Source of the DNA: Halanaerobiales bacterium
Lineage (GTDB): Bacteria > Bacillota > Halanaerobiia > Halanaerobiales > JADQBU01
Reading direction: 5' to 3'
Assembly: GCA_016278435.1 (NCBI GenBank)
Contig: JADQBU010000060.1
Span: 1-5,193, forward strand
DNA: 5,193 nt
Shown here: one piece after another, positions 1 to 5,193 of the stretch
How the letters are laid out: each line of letters opens with the position of its first letter
Numbering within the stretch: position 1 is the first letter of the stretch
Notes under the pieces: model-generated
The model's database searches: none
Told to the model about the DNA's origin: nothing
Seen by the model: the letters and a program-made list of their open reading frames with translations, nothing else
Position numbers and translations under genes: made by a program

Positions 1-1012
1 AATTTGTTGTTGAACAAAAACCCCTGAGTTGATAACTGATACCATCAGATTCCAGAATTATTGCACCCTGCCTGTCTGTCCTCCATATTCTGGCATTGAT
101 ATCTTTTAATTTATTTAAGACCCCGTCATCCGGATGCCCATAATTATTTTTGCCGACCGATATTACAGCTTCAGCTGGTATAACATTTTTAAGAAAATAA
201 ATAGAGGATGAACCAGAACTACCGTGATGTCCTACCTTTAATATATCACTATCAACCCTGTATCCGTCCGCCAGAATCTCTCTTTCACCCTCTATTCCCA
301 GATCCCCTGTAAAAAGTATAGAAAGGTTCTTAAAAATTAGCCGTAAAACAAGTGACCTTTCATTACCCTTATCTTCCATACCTTTCCCGGAGGAATCGGG
401 ATTCAATACCCTGAACTGACAGTAAGTGGTCTGCAGAAAATCCCCTCTAGCCGCCTGCCTGACAGGAATATCTCTCTCCCGGGCCATTTTCAGTATCTCA
501 CCTGCCAGCTGGTTATTTCTAAAACCCGCGGGTAAAATCAGTAAACCTATCTTTCTTTCTCTGAGCAAGCTCTTAATACCCAGAGCATGGTCTGTGTCAA
601 AATGGGTTACAAATACTGCATCCAGCTCTTTTATCCCCTCTTTTTTTAGATAGGGCAGCATTACAACTTCTCCCATTGATCTCTTTCCAGCCCTACCTCC
701 ACCGTCGATTATTAAATCTTTTCCCCCTGGTAATTTGATGTATATACCATCTCCCTGCCCTACGGAAAAGAATATAACCTTCAAATAATTATCTTCTACA
801 AGGGGAGAAATAAAGCTGTACAGAATAAGGATGCTAATTAAAATGCTGGATATCCAGAGCCTCTGACGTTTTTTTATTTTATTTTCCGGTAATACCTTCT
901 TTTCTGCCAGGAAAGGTAGTAAAAAAAGAAGCACATAGATCAATAATACAATCAGTAAAGGTGGTGTTGGGAGCTCTATATGACCAAAGGGCAGATTTGC
1001 CATCATGGTCAT
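1..1012 (-). CDS. comEC: ComEC C-terminal part: last membrane segments plus metallo-beta-lactamase domain (partial at left edge, frame-separated from N-terminal part)
   Basis: This is the distal half of the DNA-uptake channel ComEC/Rec2. The frame is open from the first in-frame ATG (1012-1010) to the window edge, giving 337 codons and no stop; probably only a few C-terminal residues are missing. After a short stretch reading ANLPFGHIELPTPP, there are two hydrophobic segments (about residues 19-36 and 53-71). A metallo-beta-lactamase fold follows: SVGQGD (83-88), IIDGGG (101-106), the metal-binding THFDTDH (136-142), FTGD (234-237), LKVGHHGSS (258-266) and VGKNNYGHP (286-294). In ComEC this domain is thought to degrade the non-transported strand. 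Most ComECs have DVGQGD, so serine at 83 is a mild variation. The metal-ligand motifs are intact, so the domain itself has not decayed. It lies in the -1 frame relative to 1042-2343. Alternative starts are the ATGs at 1006 and 1003; AGGGA at 1017-1013 is best spaced for 1006. It is either the detached 3' half of a frameshifted comEC or a separately translated polypeptide. Confidence 0.88.
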   Translation of the reverse strand, partial: MTMMANLPFGHIELPTPPLLIVLLIYVLLFLLPFLAEKKVLPENKIKKRQRLWISSILISILILYSFISPLVEDNYLKVIFFSVGQGDGIYIKLPGGKDLIIDGGGRAGKRSMGEVVMLPYLKKEGIKELDAVFVTHFDTDHALGIKSLLRERKIGLLILPAGFRNNQLAGEILKMARERDIPVRQAARGDFLQTTYCQFRVLNPDSSGKGMEDKGNERSLVLRLIFKNLSILFTGDLGIEGEREILADGYRVDSDILKVGHHGSSGSSSIYFLKNVIPAEAVISVGKNNYGHPDDGVLNKLKDINARIWRTDRQGAIILESDGISYQLRGFCSTTN

Positions 1013-1050
1013 TCCCTGATTTAATACTTTTAAGATAAATGTTACCAGAA
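1013..1050 (-). other. Frame break inside comEC, with possible reinitiation site
   Basis: The upstream comEC frame ends at TAA 1044-1042, just after residues QTAGFW. Re-reading one base near here (for example W followed by VTFILKVLNQGM) continues smoothly in the -1 frame into the expected ComEC sequence, so a single base appears to be missing. The downstream frame stays open for some distance upstream of the stop, so the exact point of the shift cannot be fixed. I see no canonical X-XXY-YYZ slippery heptamer in the upstream frame. AGGGA at 1017-1013 lies 6 bases before ATG 1006-1004, so a ribosome ending at 1042 could in principle restart there. Confidence 0.75.
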
Positions 1051-2343
1051 CCCGGCAGTTTGTAAGAACACAGGATGAATCAACCCCAGTAGTAATCCAG
1101 TAATTGCTGTCAATACCACCAGGGCAGCCAGAGGGATGGCCCAGATATTGGTAATTAATCCTGCCGGTGTAGCCAGATTGAAATAATAAGCTATAATAGG
1201 GAGTGAACCAAGTTGAGCAGCCAGTGAAACATTGAGTAGTCCGGGAATATAATAATCTTTAAGCAAACCTGCCCAGAGTATAATCATAAAGAGGACCAGA
1301 TATGTAAGCTGAAACCCAACAGTAAATAGATAAAGGGGATTGAGCAGAAGAATAATAATTACTGTCATTCCAGCAATATTAAAAAGGTCTGCCTTTCTGT
1401 TAAAAAAAGGAGCCCACATGAATAAAATAGTAATTAAACCGGCCCTAATTACCGATACCCGGGCACCGGAAATTAAAATATAACCAGCTAGAAGCAAACT
1501 ACAGATCAGGTTACCCACACCTTCCGGCAAACCGGTTATCTGCATCAGACCGATAAAAATCAACATAATAAAGCCTACATGTAGTCCGGATATAGCCAGA
1601 AGATGGTTAGCACCGGCTCTGGTAAAATTTTTTTCCCATTCCGACGGTATATTTTCTCTTTCACCCAGAACCAGAGCTTTAATAATCTCACTGTAAGGTT
1701 CATTTATATTTTGATTAATCAAATACAGGAATTTCTTTTTTGCGCTACATATTATTTGCCGTAAAAACCGGGGCCGTGTTCCCAGCTTTTTCAATCCCCC
1801 CTGGTAATAACCTATACTGAAAATTCCTCTCTTTTTTAGATATTTATAATAGGAAAAACCTCCGGGATTCTTCTTGACGGCCGGCTGCTCTAATCCCAGT
1901 CTCAAACTTACAATCTCACCTTCGGAAACCTGTCGGGGAAGATACCTTCTATCCAGCTGAATAAGACCATATTTAACCCGGTGTGAATTGATATTGTAGG
2001 GTTTAAGATATACTTTATCTCCTTCAAGTGTAGATAAATCTTCCTGAATCCGTCCTGTGACCAGAGAACTATCCTCTCCATTCCAGTAGGCTATTGAATT
2101 CCTGCTCTTATATTTCACACCCTGCCAGTAAGTCCTACCAAAACCTATTAAAAAAACGATCAACATAATTACAGCAAAATACTTACAGAAATGATTACAG
2201 TTAAAATTTACTACTATAAATAGCAAAATAAATACCAGCAAAGCAAGAAATAAGTAGGGAAACCCAGAAAAATAATAAGCAGCGGTTATTCCCAGTGAAA
2301 AAAATAAAGCAGTCCAGGCCAGCGGCCTCCTTTTAAACTTCAC
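1042..2343 (-). CDS. comEC: ComEC N-terminal part: DNA-uptake channel, competence domain (ends early by frame break)
   Basis: ComEC is the inner-membrane channel that passes single-stranded transforming DNA into the cytoplasm. This 433-residue reading frame has an N-terminal hydrophobic region (about residues 8-70, beginning RRPLAWTALFFSLGI as is usual near ComEC starts). A soluble, DUF4131-like region with an OB-type fold (about 90-180) ends in NPGGFSYYKYLKKRGI (159-174). The polytopic competence domain (about 212-433) follows, with ALVLGER (223-229), ANHLLAISGLHVGF (245-258), GARVSVIRA (293-301), NPLYLFTVGFQLTYLV (335-350) and NIWAIPL (399-405). The start is GTG 2343-2341 and overlaps the comEA stop as GTGA, implying translational coupling; no strong separate Shine-Dalgarno site precedes it. 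A full ComEC is about 700-800 residues, so at 433 this product is truncated. It lacks the last membrane segments and the beta-lactamase domain, which are encoded in the -1 frame at 1012-1. Unless the break is a sequence error or the halves work as a pair, transformation would be expected to be impaired. Confidence 0.93.
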   Translation of the reverse strand: MKFKRRPLAWTALFFSLGITAAYYFSGFPYLFLALLVFILLFIVVNFNCNHFCKYFAVIMLIVFLIGFGRTYWQGVKYKSRNSIAYWNGEDSSLVTGRIQEDLSTLEGDKVYLKPYNINSHRVKYGLIQLDRRYLPRQVSEGEIVSLRLGLEQPAVKKNPGGFSYYKYLKKRGIFSIGYYQGGLKKLGTRPRFLRQIICSAKKKFLYLINQNINEPYSEIIKALVLGERENIPSEWEKNFTRAGANHLLAISGLHVGFIMLIFIGLMQITGLPEGVGNLICSLLLAGYILISGARVSVIRAGLITILFMWAPFFNRKADLFNIAGMTVIIILLLNPLYLFTVGFQLTYLVLFMIILWAGLLKDYYIPGLLNVSLAAQLGSLPIIAYYFNLATPAGLITNIWAIPLAALVVLTAITGLLLGLIHPVFLQTAGFW

Positions 2344-3029
2344 CTCAGTACTAACTCATCTTCAATTTTTTTAAGGGTTTTTTCACCTATCCCACTTACT
2401 TCCAGCAACTGCTCAAGATCAGTATATTTCCCGATTTTTTCCCGGTATTCTATTATACTCTGGGCCTTGCTGGGACCTATACCTGAAAGTTCTTCCAGTC
2501 TGCCCTGTCCTGCAATGTTCACATTAATCTTTCCGGTATTCTCGAAATTTTTGCCGTTATTATTTTTTTGGACTGTAATATCATTAACTTTATTCTTCTC
2601 CTGTCTCTGATAGGGAATAAAAACCTGTTCTCCATCACTGACCGGGGCAGCAAGATTAATACGGTCCAGATCTGCTTCTTCAGTTTCTCCCCCGGCGGCA
2701 TTTAAAGCATTAATGATCCGGGAACCGGGTTTAAGTTCATATACTCCATTTTCTTTAACAGCCCCCGCAACATGAACAATGACCTTATTTTCTTCTGTCC
2801 TGGAAATATCTCTGTCATTTTCATCTTTTGAAACATTTTTGGAATTTGCCTCTCTGCTTATATTCCCCTCTTCCTTATCTCCCACAGTCTGCAAACTGCT
2901 TTCTCCAGCAAAGACAGGGGCCTGCTGCTGGTGCTTATTATAGACCTGCCAGAATAATAATCCACTTCCCGCCACTACGATAACCAGTACAATAATAATT
3001 AAAAAGAATTGATTTTTATCCAGATCCAA
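2340..3029 (-). CDS. comEA: ComEA competence protein: membrane-anchored DNA receptor with SLBB and helix-hairpin-helix domains
   Basis: ComEA binds double-stranded DNA outside the cytoplasmic membrane and delivers it to ComEC. The 229-residue product has a single N-terminal membrane anchor (about 7-28, IIIVLVIVVAGSGLLFW). A hydrophilic charged linker (about 32-80) is followed by an SLBB domain (about 82-140, with VHVAGAVKENGVY and LAAPVSDGEQVFIPY). A second Asn/Lys-rich linker (about 142-165) leads to a C-terminal pair of helix-hairpin-helix motifs (about 167-229), with SGIGPSKA (182-189) and SGIGEKTL (212-219). This is the complete Gram-positive ComEA architecture at its usual length. The start is TTG 3029-3027, chosen because GGGGTGA (3042-3036) sits 6 bases upstream and no better in-frame start exists. 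It heads the comEA-comEC operon and overlaps comEC by 4 bases. No comEB-like gene lies between them, which is common outside Bacillus. A promoter candidate lies just upstream. Confidence 0.96.
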   Translation of the reverse strand: MDLDKNQFFLIIIVLVIVVAGSGLLFWQVYNKHQQQAPVFAGESSLQTVGDKEEGNISREANSKNVSKDENDRDISRTEENKVIVHVAGAVKENGVYELKPGSRIINALNAAGGETEEADLDRINLAAPVSDGEQVFIPYQRQEKNKVNDITVQKNNNGKNFENTGKINVNIAGQGRLEELSGIGPSKAQSIIEYREKIGKYTDLEQLLEVSGIGEKTLKKIEDELVLR

Positions 3030-3035
3030 AGAAAA

Positions 3036-3042
3036 TCACCCC
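3036..3042 (-). promoter_or_regulatory. Ribosome binding site of comEA
   Basis: GGGGTGA resembles the Shine-Dalgarno consensus GGAGGTGA and lies 6 bases before TTG 3029. It decides the otherwise uncertain non-ATG start of comEA. The GTG contained within it is in a different frame. Confidence 0.75.
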
Positions 3043-3069
3043 GCGTTTTTTGTATTATTATGTTATTTA

Positions 3070-3100
3070 TTTCTATATAATGTATATTTTTCCTGCACAA
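3070..3100 (-). promoter_or_regulatory. Promoter candidate for comEA-comEC (sigma-H-like, overlapping a weak sigma-A-like site)
   Basis: On the minus strand, GCAGGAAAA (3096-3088) fits the Bacillus sigma-H -35 pattern RnAGGAwWW. ATAGAAA (3076-3070) fits the -10 pattern RnnGAAT with one mismatch. The gap between AGGA and GAAA is 17 bases, within the range expected from the consensus. A sigma-A reading is also possible: TTGTGC (3100-3095), 17 bases, TATAGA (3077-3072), which is a weak match in both boxes. Either would place the transcript start around 3060-3065, some 30-35 bases before the comEA start codon. Sigma-H is reported to drive competence genes in some Bacillota, such as Staphylococcus aureus and Lactobacillus sakei, which makes the first reading attractive. 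The region is AT-rich, so chance matches are possible. Confidence 0.4.
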
Positions 3101-3142
3101 TATGTTATATTCTTAATTTTCTGATTTTTTTTGCAGGTACTT

Positions 3143-3202
3143 TCATTCCCTGTTTTGCATAATTCTCCTGCCCTTTTCTAAATTTTCAACTACCTTTTTC
3201 AT
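3143..3202 (-). other. Possible tiny ORF overlapping the udk remnant stop (19 residues), probably not a gene
   Basis: ATG 3202-3200 overlaps the TGA that ends the uridine kinase fragment (ATGA) and opens a 19-residue frame, MKKVVENLEKGRRIMQNRE, ending at 3143. If one base were missing near the AAAAGGG run (3177-3171), the second half would read GQENYAKQGMKVPAKKIRKL and so on, ending at TAA 3107-3105. That gives a more protein-like peptide of about 32 residues. I do not recognise either version. A short, frame-broken coding remnant or chance are both plausible. The rest of 3030-3198 holds the comEA promoter candidate and no visible terminator. Confidence 0.2.
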
Positions 3203-3378
3203 TCAAATAAATGATATTTGATCTTCTTGATGATCAGGTCATTGGCAATTTTATTTAAACCTCCATTGGGGATGATAATATCTGCTCTGTTCTTTGTCGG
3301 TTCCACAAACTGCTGATGCATCGGTTTAACAGCCGCCAGATATTGTTTTTTTACAGAATCAAAAGTGCGTTTTCTCAT
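3199..3378 (-). pseudogene. udk: Uridine kinase C-terminal remnant (5'-truncated udk)
   Basis: This 59-codon frame from ATG 3378-3376 to TGA 3201-3199 matches the C-terminal end of uridine kinase, the P-loop enzyme that phosphorylates uridine and cytidine in pyrimidine salvage. The recognisable pattern is RTFDSVKKQY (4-13), VKPMHQQFVEPTK (17-29), ADIIIPNGG (32-40) and NKIANDLIIKKI (42-53). From memory it aligns closely with E. coli Udk (RTLDSVLAQY, FIEPSK, ADIIVPRGG, NRIAIDILKAKI). Udk is about 205-215 residues, so roughly the first 150, including the ATP-binding P-loop and catalytic part, are absent. The upstream frame hits TAG directly before the ATG and then enters the MATE gene, so the missing part is not in another frame nearby. 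No Shine-Dalgarno site precedes the ATG. It is almost certainly non-functional as a kinase. The uninterrupted frame and conserved residues suggest a recent truncation, or that something maintains it. Confidence 0.85.
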
Positions 3379-3392
3379 CTAAATTAATGCAA

Positions 3393-4763
3393 TTAAACCT
3401 CAATCTGCTTCCATTTCCCCTGTCTAAATCTAAAGAGAACAAAACTTCCCCTCATAATCCAGTCTATTACCATGGCTACCCAGGCTCCGGCCAGTCCCCA
3501 GTGCCAGACCTGAATAAATAGATAAGCCATCCCGAACCTACCTATCCAGCTAGATACTGCCGTACTGTAAAAGACAGGGCGAGTATCTCCAGCTCCCCTT
3601 AAAGAGCCAGCAAAGATAAACTGAGTCCCCATCGGCAGCTGGGAAAAAGCGATTATTCTTAAGTTGCGTGCTCCCAATTGTATAATCTCTGGATTACTGG
3701 TGTAGAGCTTGATCAGGGTCTCTGGAAATATCAGAAAGACCAGGGCCATAAATCCCATAATAACTGAACCTATCTTCCAGGCTTCATAAGAACTCTTTTC
3801 CGCTTCACCAGGTCTGCCTGCACCAAGATTCTGACCGACAAGAGTTGTTGCAGCAACTGCAATTCCAAAACCAGGCATATAGGAAATGGATTCGGCGTTG
3901 ATTGCTATCTGATGAGCAGCAAAGGCAACTGTACCCAGACCGGATACCACCCTTACATAGAAGATCTGAGCTGTCCTCATAACAAGTTGTTCCAGGGTAG
4001 CGGGTAGGCCGATCTTTAAGATACGTCTTATCAGTTCAAAGTCAGGCATAAAGAATTTTTTCCCGACTAACATCAGAACCCCCCTACCACTGAAGGCAAA
4101 ATACAACAAAATTATTCCCCCGACTCCCCGGGAAATACTGGTGGAAAGGCCGGCCCCGTCAAGGCCCAGTTCCGGTGCACCGAAGTGGCCGAAAATCAGA
4201 AGATAATTACCAATAACATTAAGGATATTTACCAGAATATTAACCTTCATAGGAGTCCTGGTATCACCAGCTCCCCTGAGAGCAGCGGTAACCATAAAGC
4301 CCAGCATCATAAAAATAAACCCGGGAACCAGATAGCGAAAATATGAGGTGCCAAGGGTAACAACCTGTGGTTCAGCTCCCATAATGCTCATAACATTACT
4401 GGCAAAAAAGTAAAAAAATGTTCCTCCGACCGATCCTACTAATAAAGAAAATAATAAGGACTGCTGCAGAACCCGTCCACACTTACTTTCCTCTCCTCGA
4501 CCGGTAAAGCGGGCCACAAGGGCTGTTGTTCCAACACTGAGAGCAGCTGCAAGCGCATGTGCAAACAGGAGAGGTTGAATTGTTAAACCAATGGCAGTTA
4601 CCTGAGCAGCACCCAGCCTGCCGACCATCATCATATCAACTATCTGAGTAATTGTTGCCAGGGACTGCTCTATTATAACAGGCCAGGCCAGCTTCAATAT
4701 TATTTTACGTGTAGATAATTCTTTTTCCAGAATCTCTTCTTTTATATCCTGCTTTCGCTCCAC
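3393..4763 (-). CDS. MATE family multidrug/toxin efflux transporter
   Basis: This is a cytoplasmic-membrane antiporter that exports organic cations, drugs or metabolites using a sodium or proton gradient; the substrate cannot be read from sequence. The 456-residue length and about twelve hydrophobic segments fit the family. Two homologous MatE halves are visible (about residues 22-182 and 248-410). They carry the repeated signature ALRGAGDTRTPM (161-172) and SLRGAGDTRPVF (387-398), plus VDMMMVGRLGAAQVTAIGL near the N-terminus (42-60) and LVGQNLGAGRPGEA (308-321). These features suggest the NorM/DinF-like bacterial branch rather than a eukaryote-type MATE. About 20 charged residues precede the first membrane segment. 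The start is GTG 4763-4761, supported by AAGGGTGA (4775-4768) 4 bases upstream. It follows rseC by 23 bases and probably shares its transcript. Its stop lies 14 bases before the uridine kinase remnant, so its 3' edge borders a likely rearrangement junction. Confidence 0.95.
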   Translation of the reverse strand: MERKQDIKEEILEKELSTRKIILKLAWPVIIEQSLATITQIVDMMMVGRLGAAQVTAIGLTIQPLLFAHALAAALSVGTTALVARFTGRGEESKCGRVLQQSLLFSLLVGSVGGTFFYFFASNVMSIMGAEPQVVTLGTSYFRYLVPGFIFMMLGFMVTAALRGAGDTRTPMKVNILVNILNVIGNYLLIFGHFGAPELGLDGAGLSTSISRGVGGIILLYFAFSGRGVLMLVGKKFFMPDFELIRRILKIGLPATLEQLVMRTAQIFYVRVVSGLGTVAFAAHQIAINAESISYMPGFGIAVAATTLVGQNLGAGRPGEAEKSSYEAWKIGSVIMGFMALVFLIFPETLIKLYTSNPEIIQLGARNLRIIAFSQLPMGTQFIFAGSLRGAGDTRPVFYSTAVSSWIGRFGMAYLFIQVWHWGLAGAWVAMVIDWIMRGSFVLFRFRQGKWKQIEV

Positions 4764-4767
4764 TTAA

Positions 4768-4775
4768 TCACCCTT
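4768..4775 (-). promoter_or_regulatory. Ribosome binding site of the MATE gene
   Basis: AAGGGTGA lies 4 bases before GTG 4763 and supports that non-ATG start. It sits within the 23-base gap after the rseC stop, with no promoter or terminator visible in the gap. Confidence 0.7.
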
Positions 4776-4786
4776 TAAAATAACCT

Positions 4787-5193
4787 TTAGCCATTTATGA
4801 TTTCTGTAATTACCGGCTGAAATTCCTTCCTTTTACCGAGCATCCCATCAACCAACCTGACCAGAATAAATGATAGTATAAGAAAGAGTATAGAACCAAC
4901 AATCCCGGGTACTTCTCCCATGTCAAGTCCCTGGTGTACTGCAAACCAGTTGCCGGCAAAATAACCGGAAATCAAAGCAATCAAGGGGAAAATATAAATT
5001 AAAATAGCTGCAGTTACCAGCGGTTTTTCACCCATCTCCATCCTGACCTTCTGCCCCTTCACAGCTCCGGGGGGATTATCAACTTCCAACCTGGTTTCAT
5101 CGATTTCATGGCTATTACCGGCCAGCGAGCAGTCACTATTACATTTGCTACAGGCTGAACGGCGGGTTACTTCGACCAGGGCTTTATTACCCC
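4787..5193 (-). CDS. rseC: RseC/MucC-family membrane protein (5' end beyond the window)
   Basis: This is a small inner-membrane protein of the RseC/MucC family, known in proteobacteria as a regulator of sigma-E and as part of the SoxR-reducing system alongside Rsx/Rnf electron-transport proteins. In anaerobic Bacillota the role is uncharacterised. The frame is open to the right edge (134 codons visible, first complete codon 5191-5189). It begins GNKALVEVTRRSAC, with a cysteine cluster C-x2-C-x3-C at visible residues 14, 17 and 21. A short linker leads to two membrane segments (about 59-80 and 95-114) and a basic cytoplasmic tail (GKRKEF). A TTG at 5089 could be taken as a start, but that would drop the cysteine cluster, so the upstream extension is real. 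RseC proteins are about 140-160 residues, so perhaps 10-20 N-terminal residues are missing. The cysteines may bind a metal or an iron-sulfur cluster. It is cotranscribed with, or at least directly upstream of, the MATE gene. Confidence 0.85.
   Translation of the reverse strand, partial: GNKALVEVTRRSACSKCNSDCSLAGNSHEIDETRLEVDNPPGAVKGQKVRMEMGEKPLVTAAILIYIFPLIALISGYFAGNWFAVHQGLDMGEVPGIVGSILFLILSFILVRLVDGMLGKRKEFQPVITEIING

Noticed and set aside
426..653. 75-codon plus-strand open frame
   Set aside because: It lies antisense to the well-conserved beta-lactamase domain of comEC, has no recognisable protein features, and is explained as a shadow of that gene.
2310..2332. Strong Shine-Dalgarno-like AGGAGG (2331-2326) and a small AGGCC-GCT-GGCCT hairpin just inside comEC
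   Set aside because: No in-frame ATG, GTG or TTG follows at useful spacing. The AGGAGG encodes the Arg-Arg pair usual near ComEC starts. The 5-bp stem is separated from the later T-rich run, so it is not a convincing start site or attenuator.
2519..2701. 60-codon minus-strand open frame inside comEA
   Set aside because: It overlaps the SLBB and linker region of comEA in another frame, and its peptide has no domain-like character.
3121..3175. GCAGG...CCTGC inverted repeat flanking about 35 bases, next to an A/T run
   Set aside because: The loop is long. On the minus strand the run after the stem is A, not T, and on the plus strand the T-run precedes the stem, so it does not form an intrinsic terminator for either direction.
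3030..3198. Search for a riboswitch, T-box or other structured leader before comEA
   Set aside because: The stretch is AT-rich, short and lacks recognisable conserved motifs or strong stems.
5087..5089. TTG 5089 as the start of the RseC-like gene
   Set aside because: The same frame stays open to the window edge and encodes the expected N-terminal region with the conserved cysteine cluster, so the true start lies outside the window.

Overview
The window looks like a piece of a low-to-moderate-GC (roughly 40%, judged by eye) Bacillota chromosome, probably an anaerobic clostridial or Halanaerobiales-type lineage. That guess rests on four things: AGA/AGG/ATA-rich codon use, purine-rich Shine-Dalgarno sites, a ComEA-ComEC pair without an intervening comEB, and an RseC-type protein of the kind common in anaerobes. 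The species cannot be fixed from the sequence. Every gene I can support lies on the minus strand, so the biological order runs from high to low coordinates.

Layout in transcription order. (1) 5193-4787: an RseC/MucC-family membrane protein, cut at its 5' end by the window edge. (2) 4763-3393: a complete MATE-family efflux transporter, 23 bases after rseC and probably cotranscribed with it. (3) 3378-3199: a 59-codon fragment that matches only the C-terminal end of uridine kinase (Udk), starting 14 bases after the MATE stop codon. It is best read as a gene remnant at an old recombination junction. (4) 3198-3030: a short AT-rich stretch with a tiny possible ORF, a promoter candidate resembling a sigma-H site, and a good ribosome binding site. 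(5) 3029-2340: comEA, the membrane-anchored DNA receptor of natural transformation. (6) 2343-1042: the N-terminal part of comEC, the DNA channel, overlapping comEA by 4 bases (GTGA). (7) 1012-1: the rest of comEC, with its last transmembrane segments and a complete-looking metallo-beta-lactamase domain, in a different reading frame and running off the left edge.

ComEA and ComEC belong to one pathway: ComEA binds incoming double-stranded DNA at the outer face of the membrane, and ComEC passes a single strand into the cytoplasm. The main anomaly is that comEC is split into two frames between about 1050 and 1010. This could be a real inactivating frameshift, a one-base sequence error, or a genuine two-polypeptide arrangement with internal reinitiation. 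The second notable item is the unlisted uridine kinase remnant between two unrelated operons. I found no convincing novel system, RNA gene, mobile element, CRISPR array or intrinsic terminator.
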